64,000 nt of DNA, taken from positions 3,286,001 to 3,350,000 of the forward strand of contig NZ_AP022589.1 in NCBI RefSeq assembly GCF_010731755.1. Direction: 5' to 3'. Positions 1-9,378 of the stretch are shown piece by piece. Position 1 is the first letter of the stretch. Every line of letters starts with the position of its first letter. The notes beneath the pieces are model-generated. The model saw only the letters and a program-made list of their open reading frames with translations. It ran no database searches and was not told where the DNA came from. The DNA comes from Mycolicibacter minnesotensis (lineage in GTDB: Bacteria > Actinomycetota > Actinomycetes > Mycobacteriales > Mycobacteriaceae). Both the position numbers and the translations under genes were made by a program.

Positions 1-1
1 C

Positions 2-427
2 AACCCTGAACAGCCGTTTCACGGCATCTATCGGGCCGACCCCACGCTGGTGACCTTCATGCGACTGCCGGACTATGGCGGCGTCGGAGTACCGGCGAAT
101 ACCCCGTTTGCGGTGACCGACCTGTGCCGTCAGTACGACGGCATGGCAGATTTCCCGAATCGTCCTGCAGCGCGGGTCGATTCGCTGGCTGTTCGAAATG
201 CCCTGCTGGGCCTGGTGCTGATCCACAACAACTACTTCAGGGTCGATATCGGCAGCACCGACAACATTCGGGTGAGTCGCGGCAATGTCAGCTATGTCTT
301 CTCGCCGACGCGCGTGCCCCCAGCCTGCACGATGAGCAGATTGCTTCCCGCCCGGCTGAGGCGGCGCCGTCGCATTATCGAGAACTCTTATGACCGCTCG
401 GCCTGGGGCGGGCCGACCGCGCCATAG
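2..427 (+). CDS. PE-PPE domain protein, C-terminal fragment
   Basis: Partial gene entering from the left edge; the reading frame is open from base 2. The visible 141 residues match the end of the PE-PPE (serine alpha/beta hydrolase-like) domain as I know it: the run RQYDGMADFP, then the alanine-rich helix and HNNYF segment, and a short basic tail ending in a YDRSAWG motif. Such proteins are mycobacterial exported or cell-envelope proteins, some acting as esterases. The PE or PPE N-terminus and the catalytic serine lie outside the window, so subfamily and activity cannot be judged. It ends 14 bp before the stop of the convergent TetR gene. Confidence 0.75.
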   Translation, partial: NPEQPFHGIYRADPTLVTFMRLPDYGGVGVPANTPFAVTDLCRQYDGMADFPNRPAARVDSLAVRNALLGLVLIHNNYFRVDIGSTDNIRVSRGNVSYVFSPTRVPPACTMSRLLPARLRRRRRIIENSYDRSAWGGPTAP

Positions 428-440
428 TGTCTGGACCGGT

Positions 441-1115
441 TTACTTGGCGGGTGTGAGGTAGAGCGCCCCCCACACGACTTCGGTCAACGCGGTCGCGAG
501 CTCGGAGTCGTAGTCGGGGCCATGATTCGGCAGGTTCTGATAGCAAGCCCTTTCCACCATCCAGGTCAGCGCACTGGCGGTGGTGGCCGCGGGCAACTCG
601 CGGCGAATGGAACCGTCATCCTGACCGTCTTCGATGACCTGCGCCGCCCGGCCCGCGATGGCGGCCAGAAGCTCCCGGTAAGTGGCTGCCACCTGGGGGT
701 CGTAGCCGGCCATCTCGCTCAGGGCGACCAACAGCGGCTGGTGCTGTCGATAGCTGGCGATGATGGCGGTCATCGCAGCGCGGACATCGTCGGGGTCCCG
801 GCGCTGCGCCACACCCCACCATCGCTGGCCACTACTGGCCAGGTCGCCGAATACCTGTCCGGCGAGCCGGCGCAGCAGATGGCCCTTGTCCTCGAAGTAG
901 ATGTAGAAGCTGGCGCGCGACATTCCGGCCTCGGTGGCGAGGCGGTCGACGCTGAGCTCGGTGTAGCTGGCGCCCGCGCTCATCAGGCGCTCGGTGGCGT
1001 CGAGCAGGCGCCGCTCGATCTCGGCACGCCGATCCTGGCGGCCCGTAGGGGGCTTGCGGGTCACAGAGGCCACGTCGGCAAGCGTACTGGCTGAGGCAAC
1101 ATCTTGACTAGACAT
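441..1115 (-). CDS. TetR family transcriptional regulator
   Basis: A 224-residue protein with an N-terminal TetR helix-turn-helix at about residues 35-80 (VDRLATEAGMSRASFYIYF) and a helical ligand-binding domain behind it. It is divergent from the cytochrome P450 gene, with 64 bp between the starts, so it most likely represses that gene and itself. An upstream ATG at 1163 would extend the protein by 16 residues. I chose the ATG at 1115 because the longer start would place coding sequence over the perfect palindrome at 1108-1124 and through the divergent promoter. The inducer is unknown; neighbouring P450s often oxidise steroids, lipids or xenobiotics. Confidence 0.85.
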   Translation of the reverse strand: MSSQDVASASTLADVASVTRKPPTGRQDRRAEIERRLLDATERLMSAGASYTELSVDRLATEAGMSRASFYIYFEDKGHLLRRLAGQVFGDLASSGQRWWGVAQRRDPDDVRAAMTAIIASYRQHQPLLVALSEMAGYDPQVAATYRELLAAIAGRAAQVIEDGQDDGSIRRELPAATTASALTWMVERACYQNLPNHGPDYDSELATALTEVVWGALYLTPAK

Positions 1116-1124
1116 ACTGTCTAG
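1108..1124. promoter_or_regulatory. Probable TetR operator (palindrome)
   Basis: CTAGACATACTGTCTAG is a perfect inverted repeat with 7-bp arms and a 3-bp centre. It overlaps the start codon of the TetR gene and lies 55 bp upstream of the divergent P450 start. Arm length and position are typical of TetR autoregulatory operators; the assignment is an inference from position and symmetry. Confidence 0.7.
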
Positions 1125-1179
1125 ATTTATTGTCGGCGATGATCCGACTGTGATCGGTGTCATAAGACCAGGAGGTCAG

Positions 1180-2439
1180 ATGTCAGCTCCATCCGCCACG
1201 ATCCACGGATACGACCCCGTCGACCTGTCCTCGCGTGCGTTTTGGTCCGGCACCGCGGCCGAGCGGGAGCGCTCATTCGCGACACTGCGCTCCGAGCGGC
1301 CCGTCAGCTGGCATCCACCGGTGGAAGATGCCCTGCTCAACGATCCCGACGACCCCGGGTACTGGGCCGTCACCCGACACGCCGACATCGTCACCGTGAG
1401 CCGCACCAACGAGGTGTTCTTGTCGGGTAAAGGCGTTCAGTTCGAGAACATTCCCCAGGAGATGCTGGAAACCACCCAGTCCTTCCTGGCCATGGATCCG
1501 CCCCGGCACACGAAGCTGCGCAAACTGGCCACCGCGGCCTTCACGCCCCGGCAGATCAGGCGCATCGAAGACTCGATCAAGTCCAACGCCGCAGCGATCG
1601 TCGCCGAACTGAAAGCCGCCGGCAGCGGGGCCGACTTCGTCGAGTACTGCGCCAAGGAACTGCCACTACGCACCTTGGCCGACATGGTCGGCGTGCCGGA
1701 TTCCGAGCGCGCGCAGGTGGCCCATGCCGCCGACGCTCTGGTGTCGACCAACGATCCGGCCTACCTCAACGGACGTGACCCGATGGCGGTGATGGGCGAG
1801 AACATCATGTATCTGCATCAGGTGGCCGGCGCATTGGCCGCCCAGCGCCGCGAGCACCCCGGTGACGACCTGTTCAGCAGCCTGGTCAACGCCGAGGTGG
1901 ACGGTGACCGGCTCACTGACGCCGAGGTATCCGCCTATTTCGTGTTGCTGGCCGTGGCGGGCAATGACACCACCCGCCAGACCGCCAGCCACGCCTTGCG
2001 GGCACTCACCGACTTCCCTGCGCAACGTGCCTGGTTGGTCGACGACTTCGACCGCCGGATCGGGACCTCAGTCGAGGAGTTCGTCCGCTACGCGACGCCG
2101 GTCATGACGTTCCGGCGCACCGCCGCAACCGATTACGAGCTTGGCGGACAGACCATTCGGGCCGGTGACAAGGTCGCGATGTTCTACGCCTCCGGGAACT
2201 GGGACACGCAGGTGTTCGATCAACCCGACCGTCTGGATCTGAGTCGCGACCCGAACCCGCACCTGGGTTTCGGTGGGGGCGGGCAGCACTACTGCCTGGG
2301 AACCCACGTGGCGCGTGCGCAGCTGCGCGCACTGTTCGGGGAACTCCTGCGCGAGTTGCCGCAGATCGAGGCCGGCGAGCCCGAATACCTAGCGGGCAGC
2401 TTCATCCACGGGATCCGTGCCCTGCCCTGCACCTTCTGA
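1180..2439 (+). CDS. Cytochrome P450
   Basis: A 419-residue soluble class I P450. The I-helix oxygen-activation motif AGNDTTR is at residues 260-266, an ExxR pair is near residue 298, and the haem-binding loop [11 protein letters not shown] places the thiolate ligand at Cys372. These proteins take electrons from ferredoxin and a reductase, neither encoded nearby, to hydroxylate a lipid, steroid or xenobiotic substrate. The sequence resembles the mycobacterial CYP124/125/142-type group, but I cannot name the CYP family. The start is supported by AGGAGG at 1170-1175, 4 bp before the ATG. The 3' end overlaps the convergent MFS gene by 51 bp. Confidence 0.92.
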   Translation: MSAPSATIHGYDPVDLSSRAFWSGTAAERERSFATLRSERPVSWHPPVEDALLNDPDDPGYWAVTRHADIVTVSRTNEVFLSGKGVQFENIPQEMLETTQSFLAMDPPRHTKLRKLATAAFTPRQIRRIEDSIKSNAAAIVAELKAAGSGADFVEYCAKELPLRTLADMVGVPDSERAQVAHAADALVSTNDPAYLNGRDPMAVMGENIMYLHQVAGALAAQRREHPGDDLFSSLVNAEVDGDRLTDAEVSAYFVLLAVAGNDTTRQTASHALRALTDFPAQRAWLVDDFDRRIGTSVEEFVRYATPVMTFRRTAATDYELGGQTIRAGDKVAMFYASGNWDTQVFDQPDRLDLSRDPNPHLGFGGGGQHYCLGTHVARAQLRALFGELLRELPQIEAGEPEYLAGSFIHGIRALPCTF

Positions 2440-3681
2440 CCCGGGGGACTGTGCCAGGGGCTGACCGAAGTGCCGCCCCGTGGCGTCCTTGCCGACTGCG
2501 GTCAGCACGACGACCGCGAGAAGCGTCGGGACCACCGTGACGACCAGGGCGTAAGGGTAGCCATGGGAGGCCGCCAGGTGCTCTTGGATCGGCAGGTTGA
2601 ACGCGGCGAAGAGGTTGCCGAGCTGATAGGTGACCCCCGGGTAGAAGCCGCGGATGGCGTCCGGTGACATCTCGGTCAGGTGGGCCGGGATCACGCCCCA
2701 GGCGCCCTGTACGCAGACCTGGATCAAGAACGAACCAAGACACAGCATGCCGGCGGTGCGCGACAACGCGAACAGCGGCACGATCGGCAGGCCCATCAGG
2801 GCGGCCCAGATGATCGCGTAGCGCCGGCCCAGGCGCTGCGACAGCGATCCGAAGAGCAGCCCACCGATGATTCCGCCGATGTTGTAGATCACCGCGATCC
2901 ACTTGGCCGTGACATGGGACAGGCCCGCGCCGTCAGCGGAGGTCAAGAAGGTCGGGTAGATGTCGTGGGTGCCGTGGCTCATCCAGTTGAACGCCGTCAT
3001 CAGCAACACCAGGTAACAGAACCTGCGGATCACCTTCGCGTCGGTGAACACGTCACGAATCTTGGTGCTGGTCAACCGCATCTGATCTTGGGTGGCCTGC
3101 CAGACCTCGGACTCGGTGACGCGGTAACGGATGAGCAGGCTGACCATGGCCGGCAGGATGGAGAGTCCGAACAACCAGCGCCAGGACAACCCCAGCACGT
3201 CGTTCACCAACAGCGAGGCGACGGTCGCGGCCAAGTAGCCGAACAGGTATCCCTCCTGTAGCAGCCCGGAGAAGAACCCGCGGCGCTCGGCGGGGATCTT
3301 CTCCATGGCCAGCGCGGCGCCCAACCCCCACTCGCCGCCCATCCCGATCCCGTACAACAGGCGCAGAATCACCAGCACGGTGAAGGTCGGCGCGAAGGCG
3401 CACAAGAAACCCACCGTCGAGTAGAAGATCACGTTCACCATCAACGGTATTCGCCTGCCGACCCGGTCGGCCCACAGCCCGAAGACCAGGGCGCCAAGCG
3501 GGCGCATCATCAGGGTGGCAGTGGTGAGAAACGCAACCTCGGTCTTGGTATGGCCGAAGGTCTTGGCGATGTCGGCGTAAACGAACACCACGATGAAGTA
3601 GTCGAAGGCATCCATCGACCAGCCCAGTACTGCGGCGAGGAATGAATTGCGCTGGTCCGGCGTGAGCCGCTGCTGTGTCAC
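2389..3681 (-). CDS. MFS transporter (carboxylate/sialate-type)
   Basis: A 430-residue polytopic membrane protein with about 12 hydrophobic segments. The N-terminus [14 protein letters not shown] and the loop after helix 2 ([10 protein letters not shown]) are major facilitator signatures; the closest type I recognise is the SHS group of carboxylate/sialate:proton symporters. The substrate cannot be told. I placed the start at the GTG at 3681 because translation from further upstream gives a charged, non-membrane leader that runs into the region preceding divergent nadE. The C-terminal 17 codons overlap the end of the P450 gene in antiparallel orientation. Confidence 0.82.
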   Translation of the reverse strand: MTQQRLTPDQRNSFLAAVLGWSMDAFDYFIVVFVYADIAKTFGHTKTEVAFLTTATLMMRPLGALVFGLWADRVGRRIPLMVNVIFYSTVGFLCAFAPTFTVLVILRLLYGIGMGGEWGLGAALAMEKIPAERRGFFSGLLQEGYLFGYLAATVASLLVNDVLGLSWRWLFGLSILPAMVSLLIRYRVTESEVWQATQDQMRLTSTKIRDVFTDAKVIRRFCYLVLLMTAFNWMSHGTHDIYPTFLTSADGAGLSHVTAKWIAVIYNIGGIIGGLLFGSLSQRLGRRYAIIWAALMGLPIVPLFALSRTAGMLCLGSFLIQVCVQGAWGVIPAHLTEMSPDAIRGFYPGVTYQLGNLFAAFNLPIQEHLAASHGYPYALVVTVVPTLLAVVVLTAVGKDATGRHFGQPLAQSPGSEGAGQGTDPVDEAAR

Positions 3682-3793
3682 CCGAGCATAGTGCCGGATT
3701 TCGGCGTGCCTGTGGGCCCAGAATGCGCGTTTGTTTACGCGGGACGCAGGGTATGTGCTCCGGAATCGAGCCGCCGGGCGACAATGGCAGGTA

Positions 3794-5848
3794 ATGGACG
3801 CTTCTGGGGACTTCTTCAACGCCTACCGTCACGGGTTCGCGCGGGTCGCCGCGTGCACTCACCGCACCACTCTCGCCGACCCGGCCGCCAACGCGGAGTC
3901 GGTACTGCGGCTGGCCCGGGAGTGTCACGACGACGGCGTCGCGGTCGCCGTTTTTCCCGAGCTCACGCTGTCCGGCTACTCCATCGACGACATTCTGTTG
4001 CAGGACACCCTCCTCGATGCCGTCGAAACGGCACTGGTCGAGCTCGCCGCCGCCTCGGAGGCGCTGCTGCCGGTGTTGGTGGTAGGGGCGCCGCTGCGCC
4101 ACGGGCACCGGGTGTACAACACGGCCGTGGTCATCCACCGTGGGCGGATTCTCGGGGTGGCCCCCAAGTCCTACCTGCCTACCTACCGGGAGTTCTACGA
4201 GAGCCGCCAGATGGCAGCCGGAACCGGGGAGCATGCGGCGGTGCGAATCGGCGGGGCGCAGGTCCCATTCGGGCCAGACCTGTTGTTTACCGCGACAGAC
4301 CTGCCCGGGCTGGTCCTGCACGTCGAGGTGTGCGAGGACATGTTCGTACCTATTCCGCCCAGCGCAGGCGCGGCGCTGGCGGGAGCCACGGTGCTGGCCA
4401 ATCTGTCGGGCAGTCCGATCACCGTCGGGCGGGCGGAGGACCGCGCGCTGCTGGCCCGGTCTGCGTCGGCACGTTGTCTGGCTGCCTACCTCTATGCCGC
4501 CGCCGGCGAGGGCGAGTCGACCACCGATCTGGCCTGGGATGGCCAGACGATGATCTGGGAGAACGGCACACTGCTGGCCGAGACCGAGCGTTTTCCCACC
4601 GGTGCACGCAGGTCGGTAGCCGACGTCGATCTGGGATTGCTACGCGCTGAGCGGCTGCGGATGGGCACCTTCGACGACAACCGCCGACAGCATCGGGATG
4701 CGGCGGCGCAGTTCCGCACCGTCGAATTCCGCCTGTCACCACCGGCCGGGGATATCGGACTTCGCCGCGTGATCGAGCGGTTCCCGTTCGTTCCTTCCAA
4801 TCCGCAGCGGCTGCAGCAGGATTGCTACGAGGCGTACAACATTCAGGTGTCGGGTCTAGAGCAGCGACTGCGGGCACTGAGTTTCCCCAAGGTGGTCCTT
4901 GGGGTATCCGGTGGGCTCGACTCCACACACGCCCTGATCGTCGCCGCCAGGGCCATGGACCGGGAAAACCGCCCGCGCAGTGACATTCTGGCTTTCACGC
5001 TCCCCGGATTCGCCACCGGTGACCACACCAAGGCCAATGCCGCCGCATTGAGCAAGGCGCTTGGGGTGACGTTCGCTGAAATCGACATCCGTGACACTGC
5101 GAAGTTGATGTTGACCGAACTCGGACATCCCTTCGCTCGGGGTGAGGCCGTCTATGACGTCACGTTCGAAAACGTCCAGGCCGGCCTGCGTACCGATTAC
5201 CTGTTCCGGATCGCCAACCAGCACGGCGGCATCGTGCTGGGCACCGGTGACCTGTCCGAACTGGCCCTCGGGTGGTCCACCTACGGGGTGGGCGATCAGA
5301 TGTCGCACTACAACGTCAATGGTGGGGTTCCCAAAACCCTGATCCAGCACCTGATTCGCTGGGTGATCAACTCCGGTGAGTTCGACACCGACGTCTGCGC
5401 CGTGCTGGCATCTGTGCTCAACACAGAGATCAGCCCTGAGCTGGTTCCGGTGGGTGAGGGTGAGGAGATCCAGCGCAGCGAGGACACCGTCGGCCCCTAT
5501 GCGTTGCAGGACTTCACGCTGTTTTCCGTGCTACGCCACGGGTTCGCGCCGGCCAAGATCGCATTCATGGCATGGCATGCCTGGCATGACGCCGCAGCCG
5601 GCTCCTGGCCACCGGGCTACCCGGCGGACGGACGGACGGCCTATACCCTGGCGGAGATCCGTCGCTGGCTGAAAGTCTTTGCCCAGCGGTTCTATTCGTT
5701 CAGCCAGTTCAAGCGGTCCGCGCTGCCCAATGGGCCGAAGGTGTCACACGGGGGTGCGCTGTCGCCACGGGGAGACTGGCGGGCTCCATCGGACATGTCC
5801 GCGCGGATCTGGCTTGACGAGATTGAACGGGACATTCCACCCGAGTAG
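3794..5848 (+). CDS. nadE: Glutamine-dependent NAD+ synthetase
   Basis: A 684-residue two-domain enzyme that converts deamido-NAD to NAD+ using glutamine and ATP, the last step of NAD synthesis. The N-terminal nitrilase-like glutaminase domain (about residues 12-290) has the FPELTLSGY glutamate (Glu56), the [12 protein letters not shown] segment and the VEVCED nucleophilic cysteine. The C-terminal synthetase domain has the pyrophosphate loop SGGLDST. Sequence and length agree closely with M. tuberculosis NadE (Rv2438c). The start was chosen at the ATG just before the conserved [17 protein letters not shown] segment; the ribosome-binding site is weak. nadD lies 13 kb away, so the window holds two NAD synthesis steps. 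Confidence 0.97.
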   Translation: MDASGDFFNAYRHGFARVAACTHRTTLADPAANAESVLRLARECHDDGVAVAVFPELTLSGYSIDDILLQDTLLDAVETALVELAAASEALLPVLVVGAPLRHGHRVYNTAVVIHRGRILGVAPKSYLPTYREFYESRQMAAGTGEHAAVRIGGAQVPFGPDLLFTATDLPGLVLHVEVCEDMFVPIPPSAGAALAGATVLANLSGSPITVGRAEDRALLARSASARCLAAYLYAAAGEGESTTDLAWDGQTMIWENGTLLAETERFPTGARRSVADVDLGLLRAERLRMGTFDDNRRQHRDAAAQFRTVEFRLSPPAGDIGLRRVIERFPFVPSNPQRLQQDCYEAYNIQVSGLEQRLRALSFPKVVLGVSGGLDSTHALIVAARAMDRENRPRSDILAFTLPGFATGDHTKANAAALSKALGVTFAEIDIRDTAKLMLTELGHPFARGEAVYDVTFENVQAGLRTDYLFRIANQHGGIVLGTGDLSELALGWSTYGVGDQMSHYNVNGGVPKTLIQHLIRWVINSGEFDTDVCAVLASVLNTEISPELVPVGEGEEIQRSEDTVGPYALQDFTLFSVLRHGFAPAKIAFMAWHAWHDAAAGSWPPGYPADGRTAYTLAEIRRWLKVFAQRFYSFSQFKRSALPNGPKVSHGGALSPRGDWRAPSDMSARIWLDEIERDIPPE

Positions 5849-5887
5849 GCCAAGTGCCTGAGGTCGACGCTCTGAGAAGGTAGGACT

Positions 5888-6283
5888 ATGCCCACTGTCT
5901 TGATCGAAGTTCGCCGCCACTACTCGCAGGCCGAGGAAGTCGCGATCATCGACGCCGTCCACAGCGCTCTGGTGACCGCTTTCCAGATACCGGCAAAGGA
6001 CAAGAACGTCCGGTTGGTGGTGCATGAGCCGCACCGCTTCGCGGTGCCCGCACAGCTCGCCCAGCCCGAGTTCCGGACCTTGGTCTCCATCGACTGTTTC
6101 TCCGGCCGGTCAGTGGAGGCCAAGCGACTGCTCTACGCCGGCATCGTTGAAAATCTTGCAGAACTTGGTATTCCAGGCGACCACGTGATGATCACCCTGC
6201 ACGAGTCGGATCGCGACAACTGGGGTATCCGGGGCGGGCAGGCGGCCTCCGATGTCGATCTGGGGTTCACAGTTCAGGTGTGA
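5888..6283 (+). CDS. Tautomerase family protein
   Basis: A 131-residue protein starting Met-Pro, so processing would expose the N-terminal proline used as catalytic base in the tautomerase superfamily. The length suits the two-domain tautomerase type rather than the 60-residue 4-oxalocrotonate tautomerase. Conserved features include the arginine-rich first strand (IEVRRHY) and the C-terminal DNWGIRGG segment. The substrate is unknown. AAGGTAGG lies a few bases upstream of the ATG. The 3' end overlaps the convergent rbsK by 17 bp. An orthologous position next to rbsK and nadE exists in M. tuberculosis (Rv2437 region, from memory). Confidence 0.75.
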   Translation: MPTVLIEVRRHYSQAEEVAIIDAVHSALVTAFQIPAKDKNVRLVVHEPHRFAVPAQLAQPEFRTLVSIDCFSGRSVEAKRLLYAGIVENLAELGIPGDHVMITLHESDRDNWGIRGGQAASDVDLGFTVQV

Positions 6284-7136
6284 CGCCAGCCAGCGCGGCG
6301 TCGATCGCCGCGATGCGCGGGGCACAGTTTCCCGCTCCGGCCACCAGAGTTGCCAACGACCCCGCCACGGTGGCGCGTGGTAACGCATGGTCGATACCAC
6401 CCGCCCATCCGGCGGCCAGAACGCCCGCGAAGACGTCGCCCGCACCCGTGGTGTCGATGGCAGCTACCGCTGGTGCAGGAACTCTGCGGGTTACGCCGTC
6501 GCCCCGATAGTGCGCTCCGCGTGAGCCGAGAGTGACCACGAGGTGCGGCACCTGGTGACCGACGTGCGCGGCTTCGGATTCGTTGACCACCGCCACGTCC
6601 GTCAGGTCGATCAGCCCGGCCAGCTCAGCCGGGTCCGCGGCAGGCGGCGACACGTTGAGCATGACCGTCGCGCCGGTGGAGCGGGCAAGGGTGGCGGCCT
6701 CCAGCGCTACCGGGACCGGAATCTCCAGCTGCATCAGCAACACGTCGCAACCCGAGATCAGGGCACGCTGGACCGAGTCCAGGCTCAGGTGCGCGTTGGC
6801 CCCGGGGACCACCATGACGGTGTTCTCGCCGGCCGGATCCACCGTGATGACCGCCGAGCCACTGGGGCCGGCCACCGTCGAGAGGCCGTCCGTTCCGACG
6901 CCGTTGTCCTGCAGGTGCCGCCGCAGCCGCGATCCGGCGTTGTCGTCACCGACGGCACCGACGAACTCCACCAGCGCTGCCGCCCGTGCCGCAGCCACTG
7001 CCTGGTTGGCGCCCTTTCCGCCCGGGTGGGTGCTGGGCGGGGAGGCCGCAACGGTGTCGCCGGGGCGGGGGAGCGCGGTGACGGCGAACACGCAGTCGGA
7101 GTTCACGCTGCCCACCACGCACACCCGCGTCGCCAT
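6267..7136 (-). CDS. rbsK: Ribokinase (PfkB family)
   Basis: A 289-residue PfkB-family sugar kinase predicted to phosphorylate D-ribose to ribose 5-phosphate. The first PfkB signature is seen at GGKGANQAVAAARAA, and the second, with the anion hole and catalytic aspartate, at DTTGAGDVFAGVLAAG. The start MATRVCVVGSVNSD is chosen because it begins the first Rossmann-like strand; an upstream extension would run into the regulatory region of the divergent cyclase gene. Matches Rv2436 in context. No ribose transporter is adjacent, so nucleoside-derived ribose salvage is plausible (inference). Confidence 0.88.
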   Translation of the reverse strand: MATRVCVVGSVNSDCVFAVTALPRPGDTVAASPPSTHPGGKGANQAVAAARAAALVEFVGAVGDDNAGSRLRRHLQDNGVGTDGLSTVAGPSGSAVITVDPAGENTVMVVPGANAHLSLDSVQRALISGCDVLLMQLEIPVPVALEAATLARSTGATVMLNVSPPAADPAELAGLIDLTDVAVVNESEAAHVGHQVPHLVVTLGSRGAHYRGDGVTRRVPAPAVAAIDTTGAGDVFAGVLAAGWAGGIDHALPRATVAGSLATLVAGAGNCAPRIAAIDAALAGVTPEL

Positions 7137-7224
7137 GGGTTCCAGCTTGGCATTCGCGAACGCGGGATGTCGCGTATCCCCTAGGGTGGAGAACCATCCG
7201 GCAACCGGGGAAGGGAGCGGCCGA

Positions 7225-9378
7225 GTGGACCCGGCACTGTCGACAGTGACGACACCAAACAATGAGCCCCGGTATCAACGGTTGGCGTCGCGGCTCAGCA
7301 TAAAGACCAAGCTGATGGTTGTTCTGCTGCTCACCAGCATCGTGTCGGTTGCGGTCGTCGGATTCGTCGAGTTCCAATTCGGCGCACAAGAATTGCAGCG
7401 CGCCGGCATCAACAAACTGGTGGTGGCGCGCGAGGCGCAGCGGCGTGCTGTCAGCAGCCTGTTCGAAGAGATGACCAATTCGCTGGTCGTCTTCAGCGGG
7501 GGAGTAACCGCGACGAGTGCACTCAAGGCGTATTCCGCCGGATTCAACGAACTCGCCACTGCCGCAGTCACACCCGAGCAGCAGCGCAGCATCGTGGGCT
7601 ACTACCAGGACCGCTTCACCAAGGCACTCGCCGAACGCACCGACGAGCAGGCCGACCTCGCCGCGCTACTGCCCACGTCGAACGCTCAGCGTTACCTGCA
7701 AGCGCACTACACCGCGGCCGGGGCGGCCAGGAACCTCGATGACGCCGGTGACGGCAGTGCGTGGTCGGCGGCCAACGCGCAGTACAACGATCTCTTCGCC
7801 CAAACCGTCCACCTCAACGAATACCTCGACGCGCTGTTGTTGGACACCCAGGGCAATGTGGTCTATTCGGTCAACAAGGGGGTGGACCTGGGCACCAACG
7901 TGCTCACCGGCCCCTACCGTGAGTCCAGTCTGCGTGACGCCTACCGCAAGGCATTGGCGGCCAACGCGGTGAACTTCGTGTGGATCACCGATTACGAGAC
8001 CTACCAACCCAACTTGGACACCCCCACCGCCTGGTTGGTGTCGCCGGTCGGAAACAAGGGCGCCGTCGACGGCGTGATGGCCTTGGCTCTGCCCAGCGAG
8101 AAGATCACCCGGATCATGACCGCCGACCGTGACTGGGACGCCGCCGGGCTGGGCCAGACGACGGAGACATACCTGGCCGGTCCGGACGACTTGATGCGCT
8201 CCGATTCGCGTCTGTTCCTGGAGGATCCGGAGCGATACCGGAGGGAGGCCGTGGAGGCCGGCACGTCGCAGGCGACGGTGGAGCGGGCGCTACGGCTGGG
8301 GACCACCACCTTGGTGCAGCCGGTGAACGGACCGGGCTTGCAGGCCGCACAGCGCGGTCAGACCGGCACGCTGACCAGCGGCTACGACTACCTGGGCAAG
8401 CGGGAACTGACCGCGTACTCGCCATTGACTGTGCCGAACTCGGACCTACAGTGGTCGATCCTGGCGACCAGGGAGTACTCCGATGCCTTCGCCGGAGTCA
8501 CCGCCTTCAGCAGAAGAGTGGTGCTGGCCACCACCGCGGTCATCTTCGCCATCTGTGTGCTGGCGATGCTGGCCGCCCGACTCTTCCTGCAACCGATCCG
8601 GCGACTGCAGGCCGCCGCACAACGGATCAGCGCCGGCGATTACAGCGCGGTAGTGCAGCCCCGGTCCTCCGACGAGATCGGCGAGCTGACCAAGGCATTC
8701 AACGACATGAGCTACAGCCTTCGGACCAAGCAGGCCCAACTCGACGAGCAGCGCCAGCAGAACGATGAACTGCTGCTGTCCCTGATGCCGGAGTCGCTGG
8801 TACAGCGCTACCGCGGGGGCGAGCAGGGCATCGCCGATCAACATCACAACGTCACAGTGATCTACGCCGAACTGCAGGGCATCGACCAGCTGTCCACGGA
8901 GGTCTCCGCGAGCGAATTGGTCACGATCGTCGACGAACTGGTCAGACAGTTCGACGCGGCCGCCGAAGCGGTGGGAGTGGAACGAATTCGGACCATGTAC
9001 AACGGCTATCTCGCCGGCTGTGGCCTGACCACGCCGCGGCTTGACGGCGTCCATCGCATCGCGGAGTTCGCGTGCGAGATGCAGCGGATCGTCGATCGGT
9101 TCGCCGTCAAGTCCGGCTACCGGCTGAGCTTGTGGGCCGGTGTCAACACCGGCGAGGTGATCAGCGGACTGGTCGGCCGATCCGGCGTCACCTATGACTT
9201 GTGGGGCTCTGCGGTCAACCTCGCGTATCAGTTGCGCAGGGAAACGCCGGAATCCGGCATCTACGTCACTGAGTCGGTGCGTGACATGCTCGGCGACACC
9301 GAGGAATTCGTCTTGGTCGGCACCGTCAGAAGTGGTGACGCCGAAGAACAGGCCTGGAGATTGACGGAGGCACCGTGA
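7225..9378 (+). CDS. Membrane receptor-type adenylate/guanylate cyclase-like protein
   Basis: A 717-residue protein: TM helix at about 28-50, a 380-residue extracytoplasmic sensor region, a second TM at 432-456, a HAMP domain to about 510, then a class III nucleotide cyclase homology domain from about 542. The start is the GTG at 7225 with AGGGAG about 8 bp upstream. The cyclase domain departs from the family at key sites: the first metal aspartate is Glu549, the second is replaced in MYNGY (Asn593), and in the NLAYQ transition-state motif (Asn665) the arginine is Gln669. Activity is therefore doubtful. GTGA overlap couples it to the downstream MscS gene. It matches the Rv2435c position. Confidence 0.85.
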   Translation: MDPALSTVTTPNNEPRYQRLASRLSIKTKLMVVLLLTSIVSVAVVGFVEFQFGAQELQRAGINKLVVAREAQRRAVSSLFEEMTNSLVVFSGGVTATSALKAYSAGFNELATAAVTPEQQRSIVGYYQDRFTKALAERTDEQADLAALLPTSNAQRYLQAHYTAAGAARNLDDAGDGSAWSAANAQYNDLFAQTVHLNEYLDALLLDTQGNVVYSVNKGVDLGTNVLTGPYRESSLRDAYRKALAANAVNFVWITDYETYQPNLDTPTAWLVSPVGNKGAVDGVMALALPSEKITRIMTADRDWDAAGLGQTTETYLAGPDDLMRSDSRLFLEDPERYRREAVEAGTSQATVERALRLGTTTLVQPVNGPGLQAAQRGQTGTLTSGYDYLGKRELTAYSPLTVPNSDLQWSILATREYSDAFAGVTAFSRRVVLATTAVIFAICVLAMLAARLFLQPIRRLQAAAQRISAGDYSAVVQPRSSDEIGELTKAFNDMSYSLRTKQAQLDEQRQQNDELLLSLMPESLVQRYRGGEQGIADQHHNVTVIYAELQGIDQLSTEVSASELVTIVDELVRQFDAAAEAVGVERIRTMYNGYLAGCGLTTPRLDGVHRIAEFACEMQRIVDRFAVKSGYRLSLWAGVNTGEVISGLVGRSGVTYDLWGSAVNLAYQLRRETPESGIYVTESVRDMLGDTEEFVLVGTVRSGDAEEQAWRLTEAP

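Noticed and set aside
250..427. Possible frameshift near the end of the PE-PPE fragment
   Set aside because: A neighbouring frame also looks plausible for about 20 residues, but the main frame regains the YDRSAWG-type ending without any shift, so no break is needed.
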